A DNA stretch of 64,000 bases from Tribonema minus (taxonomy: Eukaryota > Sar > Xanthophyceae > Tribonematales > Tribonemataceae): positions 53,206 to 117,205 of the forward strand of contig JAFCMP010000176.1 of assembly GCA_017506865.1 (NCBI GenBank). The letters run 5' to 3'. Shown here piece by piece: positions 54,120 through 64,000 of this stretch. Under the pieces are notes generated by a model. The model was not told where the DNA came from. It ran no database searches and saw nothing but the letters and a program-made list of their open reading frames with translations. Positions within the stretch are counted from its first letter, which is position 1. Each line of letters starts with the position of its first letter. The position numbers and the translations under genes were made by a program.

Positions 54120-54470
54120 TGCTGCGCTGAGAGGGTTTGCTGACTAAGCTGCTGCCTGGGGAGGGCGCACTGCAGCCGGCGGCTGGAAGGAGTGCACTGC
54201 AGGTGAGTCTTGAGCTCACCCCGTGACAAAGTGTCAGATGTGGCGATTTGGCAAGCCGCGGGTGGGAAGCGCTGCTTTCTGCTGCTGTTAAGGAGAGCTG
54301 CTGTCCTGCACTCGCACCGTTAAACATGACAGCAAGCGATACGTCCCCTCCTGGCAACGTTATCACCATGTCGATAAAGTTGACGCCCGTGGCACACTGC
54401 TGCTGCTGTCGCTAAGGAGGCAGTTCACCACAAAGGAGCCACCTACGCTCGCCCCGTTATCTCTATCACC
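54120..54470. repeat. Degenerate relatives of the 49-kb ankyrin-like units
   Basis: GCTGCTGTTAAGGAG, CCTGCACTCGCACCGTTAA, GCTGTCGCTAAGGAGG and CTCGCCCCGTTATCTC echo the 150-bp unit of 48,941-49,370 at irregular spacing. Confidence 0.4.
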
Positions 54471-54774
54471 AATGCTGATACAGTCAATACGTGGTCCTGC
54501 TCAAGGCATGTGATTGAGCAGCGGCAGCGGCACTGATGGCCTCTGACCAGGCCGGATCACTCTGCAGTGCAAGTCCTGTGTTCGCCTCCTCAACTGTATC
54601 AACAAGTTGATACGATCCGATACGCTGACCTACTGTGAGATTTGGTACATGTCCCGCTGATTTGGATGGCATGCGAGCAGTGCGGTGCCGCGCAGCACAT
54701 GTCATGCGCGCTGCACGTGCCCATGCCGTGACAGTCATCATCACCTACCACTTACATATACATAATTCTATTTG

Positions 54775-55500
54775 ATGTACTCACGCGCAGGCATGCAGGA
54801 GCAAGTGGACGCACTCTACTCCACACTGCTGAAGCAGTGGGTTTAGAGTCAGGGATCTTCAATTAGCTAGGTCATACTTGCCTTGAACATTTTCAAAACA
54901 TTGACCGTCAGGGTTCGGGTTATGAGGATAGGATTACGCTAGCTCTAACTCGAAGTGTAATTAGTGGGCACTCAATGTGTGGCAAACGCCAAAAGTGGCC
55001 AAGACAGTAAAGCAGGGAAAGGCGTTGTTGAATGCCGGCGACTGTTCAAGTGGTAGTCACTTTGGGACCAGATCAGGAGGTTGAGCACTGATCTTGCCAT
55101 ATAGAGTAGGGTGATGCTCAGGCCTCATGCAATTTTTAGACTTGCGCCGCATTCGTGGTCTGTACTTCAAGTAGTGAAATACCCATTTGGTAGAGGGTGG
55201 AGGTGGCGTGCAGGTCCATCGCCTCAAGATCAGTCCAGATCCGGCCTACATCGAGACCGTGTTTCACCAGTGTAGTGCAGCCTAACTCTGCACTCTCATT
55301 CACACGGCATTGCATCAGAGTCACCAGTTCAGTGCAGCCCAACTTTACGCTCTCATAGTGCAAACCCCTCCTTCTGTGGTTAACCCTACAGGTAGGGTTG
55401 GAACCCTAGTAGTAGGTCTTGAGGTTAGGGCCAAGGGGTGTGCTGACCACTACTTTGCGTGCCGTTAAAGGCATCGTTGAATCAGCGAAGATGAGACAGG
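54775..55500. other. No gene assigned
   Basis: Contains telomere-like GGGTT words (54,911, 55,386) and imperfect CCAG-GTGCAGCC-AACT repeats at 55,268-55,345. No supported ORF. Confidence 0.35.
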
Positions 55501-55522
55501 TCACACAAGCACGCATGCACGA

Positions 55523-55557
55523 CTTAGGGTTAGGGTCAGGGTTAGGGTTAGGGTTAG
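55523..55557. repeat. Interstitial telomere-type repeat, TTAGGG
   Basis: About five consecutive TTAGGG units, one with TCAGGG. The block is framed by a duplicated CAAGCACGCATGCACG on both sides (55,506 and 55,563). Confidence 0.9.
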
Positions 55558-56027
55558 TCACGCAAGCACGCATGCACGTCTCGGCATGGCTTCGCTTGCA
55601 CCCTGAGTCAGTGGCGACACAGCTTTGCTAGGGCTTGCTCAGGTTTTAACATGCTTCAGACACATTCTGACCAGAGGTCACCGCAGGAGCTTTCGTCTTG
55701 AATCCACATTGGTCACTGCAGTGCTCTGACAATGACTGGATGTATTCAGTCATGGCCTGCACAATGGATTACACATGTTGACCTTAACCCTAACCTCAAG
55801 TATATGTTCTTTGAACCCTGACCCGAAGTATGTGTATACTTTAGATTCAAATAACAGATGTGCCTACATCTTGGCGCAACAGATCAATCGCCACTCAAAG
55901 CGCAAACGTCATGCACACAATGTGCAACAATCACACATGTCCTTTCCACTCTGCTTCGTTCAGAATTAAAGCAAGCTTGGCCAAGCTCTGTTCAGAGAGT
56001 TTGCCAAGTGGTTGCTGCTGTGCACAC

Positions 56028-56060
56028 TAACTCTAACCCTAACCCTAACCCTACCCCTAA
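56028..56060. repeat. Interstitial telomere-type repeat, CCCTAA
   Basis: CTAACTCTAACCCTAACCCT then AACCCTACCCCTAA: the opposite orientation to the block at 55,523. The two face each other about 500 bp apart. Confidence 0.9.
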
Positions 56061-56099
56061 GGTCATTTGCCACTTGTGCATGTACTGCTTTGTCCGTGA

Positions 56100-57600
56100 T
56101 ACGCAGGCTCCGCATCGCAGCTGCAACATGCGCCGATGGTAGTTCGTGTGCAAACATGTGCTTTTACTTCTACTGCTCAAGAGCACCTGTTTGCCATATG
56201 AAACGATAGATGTCACAGACATAGAATCTGGTGTCAGAAGCAGGCTGAACATTCACATTCAATGTAGAAGTACTTCAAATTACATGGTTACATACACATT
56301 TTGTGGCTCGTGGATGGTGATGTTGCCGCCCATAGTTTGCATCCTCACCCCGCCTTTCACAGATGCTGCTTTCACTACTTGTAATGTGTACGTTCAGAGC
56401 TAGCTGTGATAGCTGATTGGTGTTTGTGCACTTGCCAACGCGCGCCTTGCTTACAGGGTACCAGCAGCATGCGTGCAACAAGTGTTCGACAGCAGCACAA
56501 GCGGTGTACAAGGCAGGCAAGTGCTGCAGCAGCAGCCTCCATGGATCTGAGGCACAGTGCGCGCACGAAGGGGGTAGGGGATGGAGGGAGACATACTGGT
56601 TGAGCTGCCACGGTGACAGGCATGGACGCAATGCAACGCAAATGCGCATGCTCCTTGGGGACCACGATATCCTTCGAAGTATGTTAATTGGTATGATGTG
56701 AGTACACTATAGGTAGCTAGCTGGTGGGGGGGGTGGGGGGGGGCGCTGCAGATAGTACCTCTAGAAGTACTTCAAGTATCTGTTACACATGTTGATGTAT
56801 ACACTGTAGATGCCATGTATGCAGATGCACGACATGTATATGAGCGACTATCGCACGATCGCATGTGCAGCACAGCAGAGCAGCGCTGACATCACCACAG
56901 TACACCAAATATACATGGCATCGTGTGTGAATTCTTCATGGCATTTATGGCGTGTATGCGAGCGTGCATACTCTCAACGCGTGCGCGCGTTCTCATATAT
57001 ATTTATGCTTGATGCTGCACATAAGCATGCACTGCGCGGCCCGCATTCGTCATGCTACCTGGTCTCCTCTGCCTTGCCTGCACGCGCAAACGAGCCTGTG
57101 CGGCATTTCACACGGTGTCGTGCTGTATCCTTTGCATGTTTGTATGCCTTGCTCAATGTGCTCCTGGCTATAGCCCTTCCAAAAGGCGTACACCACGCTC
57201 AAGGCGTGGCTTCAACACACTTGTTCAATGTATACGCCCTCCAGAAGGTCTTCCATGGCGGGCCCTCTGAAACGGTTACCCTGGCCTTGCAGACCCCCCT
57301 AAATCATGTACCCGAGGTGACCCTATGCAGGGTCTGTCAGGGTGTTCCCTCCCAACCTTGCACTATGACCCTGTAACCCCTCCCCCGTGCCCACCTGTGA
57401 AGCGCAAGAATCTGATGCAGGTATAGTCCCCTGCAGGCTACTTGTACCATACTAGTACTTTTATTAATTTCGCTTCGCAAGGGGCGCGAAAAGCCCTCTC
57501 TTTGGATGTGCACTCAATGCAACATTCCTTCTCCGAAGAGAGACTCAAACGCAAACAGGCTTCCCCCTCTTCACACTACCACCAACACCCCACAACCAAA
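56100..57600. other. No gene assigned
   Basis: A short G tract at 56,727-56,743; otherwise no structured content was noticed. Confidence 0.35.
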
Positions 57601-57639
57601 CCCTACTTAGGATTGCCCAGCCGTGAGGCACACTTGTCC

Positions 57640-58060
57640 CGTCTTGAAAAAGATTTATGCAGGCCTGGGTCGCCTTTGACAGCGCCCAGAATAGAGGACC
57701 ATGCTGACACGTCTGAATCACGCCTCTAGGCAAAATGATCACTGGGCACCAGGCACTGGTGCTAAGGGTATCAATGCTGTTGCTACGAAGAGTCCAACCC
57801 AACCCCATCAAACCCCACCCGAACCCCGATCGGTCCCCACTATCATGCTGCACCCAAGTGCCTAAGCTACTGCCTCTACACGACCAGACCCACTTTGAGG
57901 TTTCCCGTGTCTCTGCCAAAATGCTCCTAACCGTGAACAGCTTTGTGCAGGCCTGGGCTACTGGTAGCAGCGCCCAGAACTGAGGACAATGGTCATGGAT
58001 CACTAAGTGCCAGGCACTGATGCTGCAAAGGCTGATGCTGTCACTCCAGCAAGCATATCT
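57640..58060. repeat. Two diverged tandem units of about 270 bp
   Basis: GCAGGCCTGGG then CAGCGCCCAGAA, GAGGAC-ATG, and GCCAGGCACTGATGCT / ACCAGGCACTGGTGCTAAG recur at 57,658-57,770 and 57,948-58,040. The antisense frame therefore shows a repeated ALxxATQACINLF-like motif, which is a by-product of the DNA repeat. Confidence 0.6.
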
Positions 58061-58532
58061 ACTAAAACCCGCCCTTCTATTTGCTAGTGTTACCCCCCCC
58101 GGTGTCCCCGGCCGCACACTGGAACCCCTGCTGCGAACTCCTTCCTCCTGCTGCTCCTGCTCCTGCTCCTCCGCGCCGCTCCCGCCAAGCAGCTGCCGCC
58201 GCCTGCCCCGTCGCCGCGCACAGGCGCCGCTCTCTAACCACATGCCTTGGACAACACTCCGCAGAGTTGTATGACTAACAATCAAGGGTGCCGCGAGGCC
58301 CCAAGATAGTGTCCTTGTGTCGGTTGTGGGTTGAAGGCGTGCGCCATCGCCGGCGGCAGGGACGGCGGCGGATAGGCTCCGGTCTTCGACGGTGTGGTTG
58401 CAGGTGTTGGTGTTCGCGTTGATGATCTTGGCGCAGCAGGCAGCAGGCTTGACACTCGGTCGCTGCTAGTACTACTAGACTACTAGGCTTGTTGACCTGA
58501 TAAATATGGCATGTATAGGTTCACACTCTGCA

Positions 58533-58967
58533 AGAATTGAATTGCAAGAAACGGGACTTGACTTGGGAAAACGGGACCCAGCATCAAACCACTTTGGCGA
58601 AGTCTGGTTGAACCCTGCCAGCATTTGCTACTGAATTTCAACATGATGTTGAGGTTATGAGGTAAAGGGAACCAGTGTTGAAGTTGTTTAGGATGCCATG
58701 ATGAGCACTGAGCGCTTTCAAAACTTCAATTTGGAGTTGAACTTCCTCACTTAGCCAAAGTTCACAGTTGAGGTTTATGTTCAAGTCCAAGTTCAACATG
58801 GTATATCTCAAGATTCTCAACGCAGAAAAAAAATCTTTTCGCCCATTTTTTATGTTTAGGCATGACTATTACACCCACGTCATCACAATTGAGAGAAGTC
58901 AATTTGCAGAGTTCACGCCGGTGGGTCCCATTTTGAATTCAGGTCCTGTTTTTCGCAATTCAAACCT
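58533..58967. mobile_element. MITE-like TIR element, family 1, diverged copy
   Basis: Same length and TIR pattern as the element at 1,943-2,376, with many substitutions in the ACGGGAC motif region and interior. It is an independent insertion, because its flanks are unrelated. The flanks CTGCAAG and CTTGCAG extend the inverted symmetry by several bases. Confidence 0.75.
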
Positions 58968-58969
58968 TG

Positions 58970-59540
58970 CAGGCCTATTGAACGAGGTTCACTGTGACCG
59001 CATTGCCAAGCTATTGCACACTGATCAGGCTGAGCTTGACGACGTTGAGCTGCCACTTAAAATTTTGACTGCAATTATTCACATTGCATTGAACTGTCAC
59101 AGCTCAGCCTGCCACTGAGTGGCCTGCGCCAAAGTCTGTACAGTTTCAAACATAACAATATCTATAACTATTATATTATTTATATACTGTCAGTGTAACC
59201 TTCATGAACAAGCCGTGGCTGCTGGTCGAACACTGTCAGATTGCCAGCAGTACAAGCCTTAGGTCACAGTCACAGTGACTGTACAATGTCATGCCAAAAA
59301 CCGTATCGGGTAGTACCAGCCTGAGGCTAAGCTGGTTTGGACTCATACTGCTGTACGAGCCAAAGGGCATGCCTGCATCATGATGACATTTGGTCTTCGT
59401 TAAAGAATGCCTGCAGATGGTCCAGGAGTGGCAACACTCAAAGGCCTAAGGCTTGAAGCTATTGTAGTATACTATATCCTCAGGTTGCAACCATGGTACA
59501 GTCTTAACTCACACTCAGGCGTATCTTGGCGGCGCACTTC
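58970..59540. other. No gene assigned
   Basis: AT-richer DNA with short frames only. Confidence 0.35.
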
Positions 59541-59542
59541 AG

Positions 59543-59935
59543 CTAGCTATAGATATATCTGCCGCGATAGCCCCTTCTGAAGCACTGTGATCTCCTTTGA
59601 CACCTGCTCGTGTACACGTCGCGTTTCTTGTAATCGCTGAAGAGGTTTGCAAGCGCTGACCGCTTTAAAACAATTGTTGACATGTTGGATTTGGACAGCT
59701 GCCCAGCATCCTTCACCTCCATCAGCCATGCCACGAAGTCCTCCGCTGTCAGCCTGTCCCAGTGGACGGGGATCCGGTCCAATCCCGCCCGCAACCCGTA
59801 TGCCTGGCAGAGCTTTGCGATCGACGGAAGGCACTATGTCCGCGTTGCCTAGTAGTACGCCAATCTCGGCAGCCTCGTGCTGAAACTGTGCCTTGTACTC
59901 GTCAGTCAGCAGCTGAGGCTTCTTGGTTCACAAAG
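59543..59935 (-). pseudogene. Possible tyrosine-recombinase (Crypton-like) N-terminal fragment
   Basis: On the - strand the frames combine as DEYKAQFQHEAAEIGVLLGN (about 59,915-59,850), then RIPVHWDRLTAEDFVAWLME, STIVLKRSALANLFSDYKK and VSKEITVLQKGLSRQ. The pattern of a helix, a TxxxxRSALxxLFxDYK helix and a KGLxR end resembles the SAM-like core-binding domain of eukaryotic tyrosine recombinases. No catalytic domain is present. Two frame changes mark it as a remnant. The family assignment is tentative. Confidence 0.35.
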
Positions 59936-60723
59936 TACTACTGTAACAGTATAGTACCTAAAAAAATCCGCAGTGGGACGAGCATGTGTGCCTCTGGTCC
60001 CTTGGCCACGCGCATTGTGCGAAGCACTTGCAATATAGCTGCTGCATTAGCGGCCTCCTCCCCCACTCCATTACCCTCAGCCCCCGCGTCAGCGCCTGGC
60101 ATGGTTGTTTACGTTGCTTATACTATAGTACTGGCTATAGCGTCTGCCGGGAATGTACATGGGGAATGTCGTCACCGACGGTCGCCGCCCGACGTGTACA
60201 CCCAGGCGCGTTACAACGTGTTGCTCGTGAGAGTGTGCGACACGTTGCGTCAACCTCGTGCTGTTCTGCACTGTCGACGGCGCTGTGCTGATGACGGGTA
60301 ATAGCGCGCAGTGTTCCGGCACTAATCAGACCCACAATGTCTGCTGCGTGTCAGCGTGCTGGCGCTGGGGCTTTCAATGGCCAAGCTTAAGGTCGGTTGT
60401 GCCGGCGTCTCACTTCCAAGTCCTACCGTTTCGTTTCAATTTGCAAAACCACTCGGAAAGCAACATACATGGAGACCGCGTTGATGGCAACAGGGGCCAT
60501 ACCGGCCTATTGCAACCCCCTATGAGGGTACCACCGTACGATCGCAGAGAATTTTACTGGGTTTGGCAAATCTGACGATATTCGGGGCCCAACAAGGGAC
60601 CTGAACGGCTCAGTGCGCGCTGCAGACCGGAGCAATATTTGCAATCTGAACAGATTTCATGATCATTGGTCGCACTGTTGGTCACACCTGCTGGCGGCTG
60701 CGCAGCTGGGGATCACGCACAGT

Positions 60724-61318
60724 ATGGCCTGGAGAGGACGCGCCCGGTCAGCAGCGGCGCTGCTATTGCAGCATTTGCTATTTTCGACACACACTACTAG
60801 AACTGCTGCAGCCCCAGTGTCGTGTGCCAACCCGGGTGATTTGAGCCCCATCATCAAGACACAGGAGGACCTAGCGGCACTTGCGGCTACCGCGGCCCTC
60901 AGCTGCCCAGGGGGGCTGGAAGTTGCCGCCACAGCAGCATGGACTGGTGAAATGGTAGTCAACGAAACAATCAATGTGGGGGCTGGCACCAAGCTCACCT
61001 TCGCCAGCAGCACATGGGCTCCAGGGGCTCCTCAGCCCTCTCTGGACGACGCCATGCCGACCATTGCCGCTCGACCGTATCGCGGCTCCGGCGACTTGGG
61101 CAACGGCTTTTTGTTTAGCAACACACCTTACTTCTTGGTGGGGCCCGTGTCGGAGCCAATCGAATTTGATGACGACCAACCTGCAGCTACGCTGGTGCTG
61201 CGGGGTCTCAAACTGATGGACTATGGCGACGACATCGACGTTTCGTCGTTTCGTGCGGGAGTTCGCTCGGAGGTTGGCGTCTTGGAGGTGTCTGGCTGTG
61301 TGTTCCTCGGACTTTACG
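60724..61318 (+). CDS. Pmp-like gene copy B, first exon
   Basis: A signal-peptide-like N terminus, then a mature region with few cysteines and beta-strand-like repeats (LEVSGCVFLGLYG). The donor is GTGAGG at 61,319 in phase 1. The corresponding exon of copy A must lie left of the window. Confidence 0.75.
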
Positions 61319-63227
61319 GTGAGGCTCTGAGCCCTGAGGCCGCGCATGACTGCGGGAAGTGTGCGTAGCATATGTATTCCTCTGCAAGCACAGACAATAG
61401 TCTGCCTGAGACGAGGATCAGGCTTGTCTGCAGGCAATTTGAGCAATTCGAATTTGAACCAGAGCACACGGACGTACTGTTGAGGGTCTGTGTCCTCTTA
61501 AGCGAATTCTCTCCTTGTGCTCACGTCTCAGGTCTCTTGAAGATGCCTACGGCATGTGATCCTGCCGTGACGGTCATACATTCCGAAGCTGACAGCCTAC
61601 TGTCGGTGCATGTGTAACCTCGCCGCCAGTGCCATCGGGTGCCCTCTGCGCTTATGTCTTGGGCCTGTGAACGCAACTTGCAATCAGTCGGACTCTTGTT
61701 GTAGACTGTAACCGCCTCTGTGAATGTGCACCTTCGAGCCGTAGCAAACGCCCACCCCTAGCAAACGCCCGCCCCTTCGCAAACGTAATCCCCCTTGTAA
61801 ACGCTCATGGAGATGCTTGTCAACCCTCAGCGCGCAGCAACGCCCCTTCACCTCTTGCCCTTCTCCCTCACAACTGCGCTCCAGTAGCCAGACTGAGTGT
61901 GAAAATCATGATGCGTTGGCGCGCTGCTTTTGATTGCCGTGGTGCTGTTCAGGAGGCTGCGCTATGCAGCAGTCCTAAAAATTTGCTTCAGCACCAGCGC
62001 CGCATTCCCGTCAGCACTGCTACCACCGTCACCATTGGTACTGACACGCACCCATGTGCGCCTGTGGCCACTGGTCCTCTTATACTGTAGTAGTCTCTCC
62101 GCCAACCAGGAAAAAGTGTAGCGCACGGTGCTTCGCAGTGAGAGGAACCAATTGGATAAAAGCGACCGAGTCAGACGAAGAGCGACCGAGCAGTTCGTCC
62201 TAAGTGAGGTCATGGAAGATGGCCGAACCATGGAAAATGGAGGCCACCCCACTCGTAGCCCTCGTCAGTCCGCACATGAACATCTTTTTCATTTTTTGAA
62301 CGGGCATCATGGTGCTCAGCAACCCTCCATGACGTGCAACAACTTGTTTGGAAACGTTCGCTCCTGTAATCGATGGGGCCTAAACAGGGGGCTGGGGGTT
62401 GCTTCGGGGGGATAGATATTGACCCGAAACGGCTGATGGTTCGGGACAACTCACTTGGTCCCATGTGACATCTGATGCGCTGACCAACCGCTATCCTACG
62501 ATACAACTCTTGAAGTTCACCTCCTTGATGTGTTGAAGTTGAGGTTTGGGGCTGAAGTTGATTCGGCCGTTTTGAAAATCGGTTTTCGGCATAACTCCTG
62601 ACCAATCAGTTCAAATTCGGTCACTAACAGATATCGGTTCCGGGGGTTTTCGGGTCCGCTCTTTCCGCCCGTACGTGCCAAAAGACCATAGGATGCCATG
62701 GTAGCCCCCCCTGTCCTTCAAGTTGTGCCAGTCCAGATGTGGCAGCTTAGCTCTCCCGCACTCCTGCACCGGCAGATGCCCCCACCCCCCGTTGTAGATG
62801 CCCATGGGCGTGCTGTGCACGGTCTCAGATTCGCACACTCCCTTGGGCGTTTACAGGGGCATCTACGGTGTAACTCCGAATCATTCAGCTGTAGATCAAC
62901 TCTTGGCGTGCTGCGTTTGCGGCTACTGGTCTCACTTATGCCACACACAAACCCAATGGCATGCCCGTTTTGAGTTACGGCAGGCAAGGCTGTGCATACG
63001 TCTCCGGAAGTTGAATATATTCACGTGCTGTCCGTACTACATATTGGTGCCACCTTTACCATGCGTTTTTCTCCTGTAGTGAACATTACTGTTGCATCGC
63101 TTCATCCGCCTGTCTTTTGCAAAAGAATACAGCAACGGAGCAGCAATTAATGTGCAAGCGGAGCGTGGGCAGTACCCACCGCAACCAGCACTACAGGTCA
63201 ACAGCTCCATCTTCGCCAGCAACGTCG
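60724..63227 (+). CDS. Pmp-like beta-helix membrane protein, copy B (5' end; 3' part beyond window)
   Basis: Exons 60,724-61,318, 61,532-61,601 and 63,133-63,227, joined in phases 1 and 2. The start at 60,724 is chosen because it opens a signal-peptide-like segment (basic MAWRGRARS, hydrophobic AAALLLQHLLF, then Ala-rich). In-frame Mets upstream (60,613) would bury it. Exon 1 holds TQEDLAALAATAALSCPGGL and ends VFLGLYG, typical of the N-terminal cap of such proteins. Exon 3 is identical to copy A exon 1,532-1,626. The rest should continue past the window and mirror copy A. Confidence 0.7.
61532..61601 (+). CDS. Pmp-like gene copy B, 70-bp exon
   Basis: The acceptor GTCTCAG enters in phase 1, giving LLKMPTACDPAVTVIHSEAD. 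The donor GTCGGT at 61,602 is non-ideal but leaves phase 2, which fits the NGAAINVQ exon at 63,133. The exon ends one base before the first base aligned to the window start. Confidence 0.55.
63133..63227 (+). CDS. Pmp-like gene copy B, beta-helix exon
   Basis: Duplicate of 1,532-1,626 with the same ACAG acceptor and GTACGT donor. Encodes NGAAINVQ to SSIFASN. Confidence 0.7.
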
Positions 63228-63543
63228 GTACGTGCATATGAAAGACAGATCATGCTCTTTTCAGTCTGATTGTGGGTCATGCAGCAGTTGTAGCTGGGGG
63301 GGTAACATAATTTGTTTGATGAGTACGCTTAGAGCACCACCAGTGGTTCACGCTATCGCGCCCTCCCACGATATATGCGACCTCACACATGCAATGCGGC
63401 TTTGGACCAAATTGGCACACGCAAAACAGTGCACCTGTCAATGATTGCGTGTGCCGGCTTGGTATTGCGTGTGCGGGGCCGCATATATCACGGGACGGCG
63501 CAATTGTGGAAATGTTTGCACTAACTACTGGTGGTGCTCATAT

Positions 63544-63977
63544 AGGATTGAACTGCGAAAAACGGGACCTGAATTGGCAAAACGGGACCCAGCATCAAAC
63601 CACTTTGGCGAAGTCTGGTTGAACCCTGCCAGCGTTCGATGCTCAATTTCAACATGATGTTGAGGTTGATAGGTGAAGTGCCCAGTGTTGAAGTTGGTTA
63701 GGATTCGATGATGAGCACTGAGAACCTTTCAAACTTCAATTTGGAGTTGAACTTCCGTACTTAGCCAGAGTTCACAGTTGAGGTTAAAGTTAAAGTCTAA
63801 GTTCAACATGGAATATCTTAAGATCCTGAGCGTTTAAAAAAATTCTATTTGGTTATTACTTATTTCTGGGGATGACTGTTACACCCACATCATCACAGTT
63901 GACAAAAGTCCTTTTGCAGACTTCACCACTGTGGGTCCCGTTTTGAATACAGGTCCCGTTTTTGGCAATTCAAACCT
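63544..63977. mobile_element. MITE-like TIR element, family 1, duplicated copy
   Basis: Identical by inspection to 1,943-2,376. It was carried along by the 61.6-kb duplication rather than inserted separately. Confidence 0.75.
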
Positions 63978-64000
63978 TTATGCTGCAGCGGAAGCACCTT

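Larger units (their letters stand above)
61603..64000. repeat. Segmental direct duplication, right copy (partial, runs off window end)
   Basis: Matches 1-2,399 base for base with an offset of 61,602, which becomes 61,601 after a one-base deletion in a G run near 62,377. The sequence before 61,603 cannot be compared because the left copy starts at the window edge. The unit is therefore at least 2.4 kb, and the repeat distance is about 61.6 kb. Confidence 0.95.

Noticed and set aside
57545-58285. - strand ORF of 246 codons with repeated FWAL-ACxxLF motifs
   Set aside because: The repeats follow diverged DNA tandem units; composition and lack of any domain argue against a real protein.

Overview
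The window is eukaryotic nuclear DNA, most likely from a unicellular alga or a related protist. The evidence is GT-AG introns with matching phases, interstitial TTAGGG-type repeats, nearly balanced base composition, large introns and many dispersed repeats and retroelements. One gene family here, a parallel beta-helix (Pmp-like) surface protein with cysteine-rich and multi-pass membrane regions, is typical of algal genomes. I cannot name the species. No prokaryotic operons, rRNA genes or CRISPR arrays were seen.

Layout. (1) 1-14,065: most of a Pmp-like beta-helix membrane protein gene on the + strand, in at least six exons, with its first exons before the window. Its introns hold a foldback element, a TIR element and antisense coding-like debris. 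(2) 14-24 kb: repeat-rich DNA with two copies of a TTAA-flanked element, a broken gene-family copy on the - strand at 17.6-18.6 kb and a probable small multi-exon gene on the - strand at 19.4-20.8 kb. (3) 24.5-29.3 kb: a Ty3/Gypsy-type element on the - strand with an intact RT-RNase H-integrase ORF, fused to a coiled-coil Gag-like ORF without a visible protease. (4) 30-37 kb: repeat fragments, a 470-bp TIR element, a second broken copy of the 17.6-kb gene (inverted relative to it) and a decayed Gypsy RT fragment. (5) 37.9-47.0 kb: two retroelement bodies facing each other. Each carries a cytosine-5 DNA methyltransferase (DNMT) directly after its Gag/zinc-finger region. They meet tail to tail at about 42.82 kb inside coding sequence, and neither has an RT here. 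(6) 47-60 kb: satellite-like tandem repeats, including a 256-bp repeat with tRNA-like Pol III boxes, degenerate ankyrin-like repeats, a GxxExxY/PDDEXK_3-like ORF, interstitial telomeric repeats and a possible tyrosine-recombinase fragment. (7) 60.7-64.0 kb: the 5' end of a second copy of the Pmp-like gene. From 61,603 onward the sequence repeats window positions 1-2,399 almost exactly, with one G-run indel noticed.

The most interesting system is the pair of DNMT-bearing retroelements. DNMT capture by retrotransposons has been reported in dinoflagellates and charophytes, so the principle is known. Two different DNMT-bearing lineages joined in opposite orientation, with an in-frame UAG between the CCHC knuckle and the DNMT in one of them, deserve follow-up. 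Many reading frames are broken by short tandem duplications (16, 32 and 56 bp) or single-base shifts. Some shifts could be assembly indels, since the near-identical 2.4-kb duplicate differs in a G run.
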